Source of the DNA: an uncultured Clostridia bacterium
GTDB lineage: Bacteria > Bacillota > Clostridia > Christensenellales > Borkfalkiaceae
Length of the DNA stretch: 7,279 nt
Assembly: GCA_946624395.1 (NCBI GenBank)
Contig: CAMORY010000041.1
Span: 1 to 7,279 of the forward strand
Reading direction: 5' to 3'
Both the position numbers and the translations under genes were made by a program. Below, one piece after another: positions 5,941 to 7,279 of this stretch. The notes beneath the pieces were generated by a model. The model was not told the origin of the DNA. It did not search any database and saw nothing but the letters and a program-made list of their open reading frames with translations. Numbering within the stretch: position 1 is the stretch's first letter; each line of letters opens with the position of its first letter.

Positions 5941-7279
5941 ATGGAAATTAAAGCGACAATGGAAAAAATCGTAAACCTGTGTAAAGGCAGGGGTTTTATC
6001 TTCCCCGGAAGCGAGATTTACGGCGGACTTGCAAACAGTTGGGACTACGGACCCTTGGGCGTAGAATTTAAAAACAACGTCAAAAAGGCGTGGTGGAAAC
6101 GCTTCGTGCAGGAAAGCAAGTACAACGTGGGGCTTGATTCCGCAATCATTATGAACCCTGAGACTTGGGTAGCGTCCGGGCACGTGGGCGGATTTTCAGA
6201 CCCGCTTATGGACTGCAAGCAGTGCAAAGCCCGCCACCGTGCGGATAAACTTATCGAAGATTACGCTAGCGCGAACAACACTAACGACAATCCAGCGGCG
6301 TGGACTTTCGAGCAGATGTCGGCGTTTATTAAAGAAAAACATATCGCCTGCCCCGTGTGCGGCGGACACGAGTTTACCGAAATAAAGAAATTCAACCTTA
6401 TGTTTAAGACCTTTATCGGGGTTACCGAAGACACGACTTCGACCGTATATCTTCGCCCCGAAACGGCGCAAGGCATTTTCGTCAATTTCCCGAACGTACA
6501 GCGCGCGGCGCGTAAAAAACTACCGTTCGGTATAGGTCAGATAGGAAAGTCCTTCCGCAACGAAATTACCCCCGGAAACTTCGTATTCAGAACGCGCGAA
6601 TTCGAACAGATGGAGTTGGAATTTTTCTGCAAGCCGGGCACGGATTTGGACTGGTTTAAGTACTGGAAAGATTACTGCCACAAATTCCTGTTGGATTTAG
6701 GCATTAAGGACGAACATTTAAGACTTCGCGACCACGATAAGGAAGAACTTGCGTTCTATTCAAAAGCGACGACCGACTTTGAGTTCTTATTCCCGTTCGG
6801 CTGGGGCGAACTGTGGGGCATTGCCGACAGAACAGATTACGATTTAGGTCAGCACGCGAAATTTTCGGGCAAAGACCTTACCTATTACGACCAAGATACC
6901 AACGAACACTATATTCCCTACGTTATCGAACCGTCGCTCGGTGCGGACAGGGTGGCGCTTGCTTTCCTTGTTGAGGCGTACGACGAAGAAACGGTGGGAG
7001 ATAACGACGTTAGAGTAGTGCTGCACTTACACCCAGCACTTGCGCCTTTTAAGGCGGCGATATTACCGCTTTCTAAAAAACTCGGCGACAAAGCGACGGA
7101 AATTTACGAAGAACTGTCTAAATATTTCCCCGTTGATTACGACGAAACGGGTTCTATCGGCAAGCGTTACCGCCGTCAGGACGAAATCGGAACTCCGCTT
7201 TGCATAACTTACGATTTCGATTCGGAAACGGATAATTGCGTAACGGTCAGAGACCGCGACACGATGGAACAAGTGCGTA
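5941..7279 (+). CDS. glyS: Glycyl-tRNA synthetase, dimeric (alpha2) type; C-terminal few codons outside the window
   Basis: A class II synthetase that charges tRNA-Gly with glycine. The N-terminus has GRGFIFPGSEIYGG (16-29) and SWDYGPLGVEFKNNVK (33-48), typical of the single-chain alpha2 enzyme found in Gram-positives, archaea and eukaryotes, not the alpha2beta2 GlyQ/GlyS form. Two cysteine pairs (C92/C95 and C137/C140) frame a zinc-ribbon-like insertion. LRPETAQGIFVNF is at 171-183, motif 2 KSFRNE at 203-208, and motif 3 EPSLGADRVALAFL at 330-343. The HGTP anticodon-binding domain begins near 355 and includes DETGSIGKRYRRQDEIGTP (401-419) and TVRDRDTMEQVR at the end. Here 446 codons are present, of about 460 expected, so only the tail is missing. 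AAGAAGG at 5928-5934, six bases before ATG 5941, fixes the start. It is divergent from glnS with its own strong promoter. Identification is very secure. Confidence 0.97.
   Translation, partial: MEIKATMEKIVNLCKGRGFIFPGSEIYGGLANSWDYGPLGVEFKNNVKKAWWKRFVQESKYNVGLDSAIIMNPETWVASGHVGGFSDPLMDCKQCKARHRADKLIEDYASANNTNDNPAAWTFEQMSAFIKEKHIACPVCGGHEFTEIKKFNLMFKTFIGVTEDTTSTVYLRPETAQGIFVNFPNVQRAARKKLPFGIGQIGKSFRNEITPGNFVFRTREFEQMELEFFCKPGTDLDWFKYWKDYCHKFLLDLGIKDEHLRLRDHDKEELAFYSKATTDFEFLFPFGWGELWGIADRTDYDLGQHAKFSGKDLTYYDQDTNEHYIPYVIEPSLGADRVALAFLVEAYDEETVGDNDVRVVLHLHPALAPFKAAILPLSKKLGDKATEIYEELSKYFPVDYDETGSIGKRYRRQDEIGTPLCITYDFDSETDNCVTVRDRDTMEQVR

Noticed and set aside
5926..7272. Several minus-strand open frames of 60-91 codons opposite glyS
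   Set aside because: They mirror the glyS codons, overlap each other in different frames and show no family motif.
1..7279. CRISPR array, phage or transposon remnants, tRNA or rRNA genes
   Set aside because: No regularly spaced repeats, no transposase or integrase motifs, and no tRNA-like cloverleaf or rRNA sequence recognised; nearly all DNA is accounted for by housekeeping-type genes.

Overview
This window looks like chromosomal housekeeping DNA from a bacterium with a fairly balanced base composition in its genes and AT-rich gaps between them. The gene types suggest a Bacillota (Clostridia-like) organism: a dimeric (alpha2) glycyl-tRNA synthetase, a short TtcA-like thiolase, a COG2426 exporter and a Cys-rich lipoprotein-like signal peptide. 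TGA is used as a stop in tight ATGA overlaps and TGG codes Trp, so the genetic code is standard. The lineage call is an inference from protein style, not a database match. I see no mobile element, CRISPR array, tRNA or rRNA gene, and no stretch longer than 166 bases without a gene.

Region 1 (1-3273, minus strand) is a four-gene operon read right to left. It holds a COG2426 small multidrug export-family membrane protein, a patatin-like phospholipase, an exported ComEC-type metallo-beta-lactamase-fold hydrolase, and uvrB, whose 3' part runs off the left edge. The first three genes are joined by 4-bp ATGA overlaps and uvrB follows after 14 bp. Region 2 (3274-3326) is a 53-bp divergent spacer where two oppositely directed promoters appear to lie on the same bases. 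Region 3 (3327-4073, plus) is a ttcA-like tRNA thiolation gene, closed by a strong intrinsic terminator (4086-4120) that also lies at the end of the convergent glnS. Region 4 (4125-5774, minus) is a complete glutaminyl-tRNA synthetase gene. Region 5 (5775-5940) is a 166-bp divergent spacer with a near-perfect inverted repeat, a probable glnS promoter and a textbook glyS promoter with ribosome binding site. Region 6 (5941-7279, plus) is glyS, cut by the right edge roughly 15-20 codons before its expected end.

The right half is themed on tRNA: one tRNA base-modification enzyme and two aminoacyl-tRNA synthetases. The left half joins lipid, envelope and extracellular hydrolase functions to nucleotide excision repair. 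None of the genes is new to science. The most interesting signals are regulatory: the overlapping divergent promoters, the apparently leaderless or near-leaderless starts of ttcA and glnS, and a 12-base promoter box (TGTAAAATACCT) repeated before ttcA and glyS. The functional logic of the exporter-patatin-MBL gene set is also unexplained.
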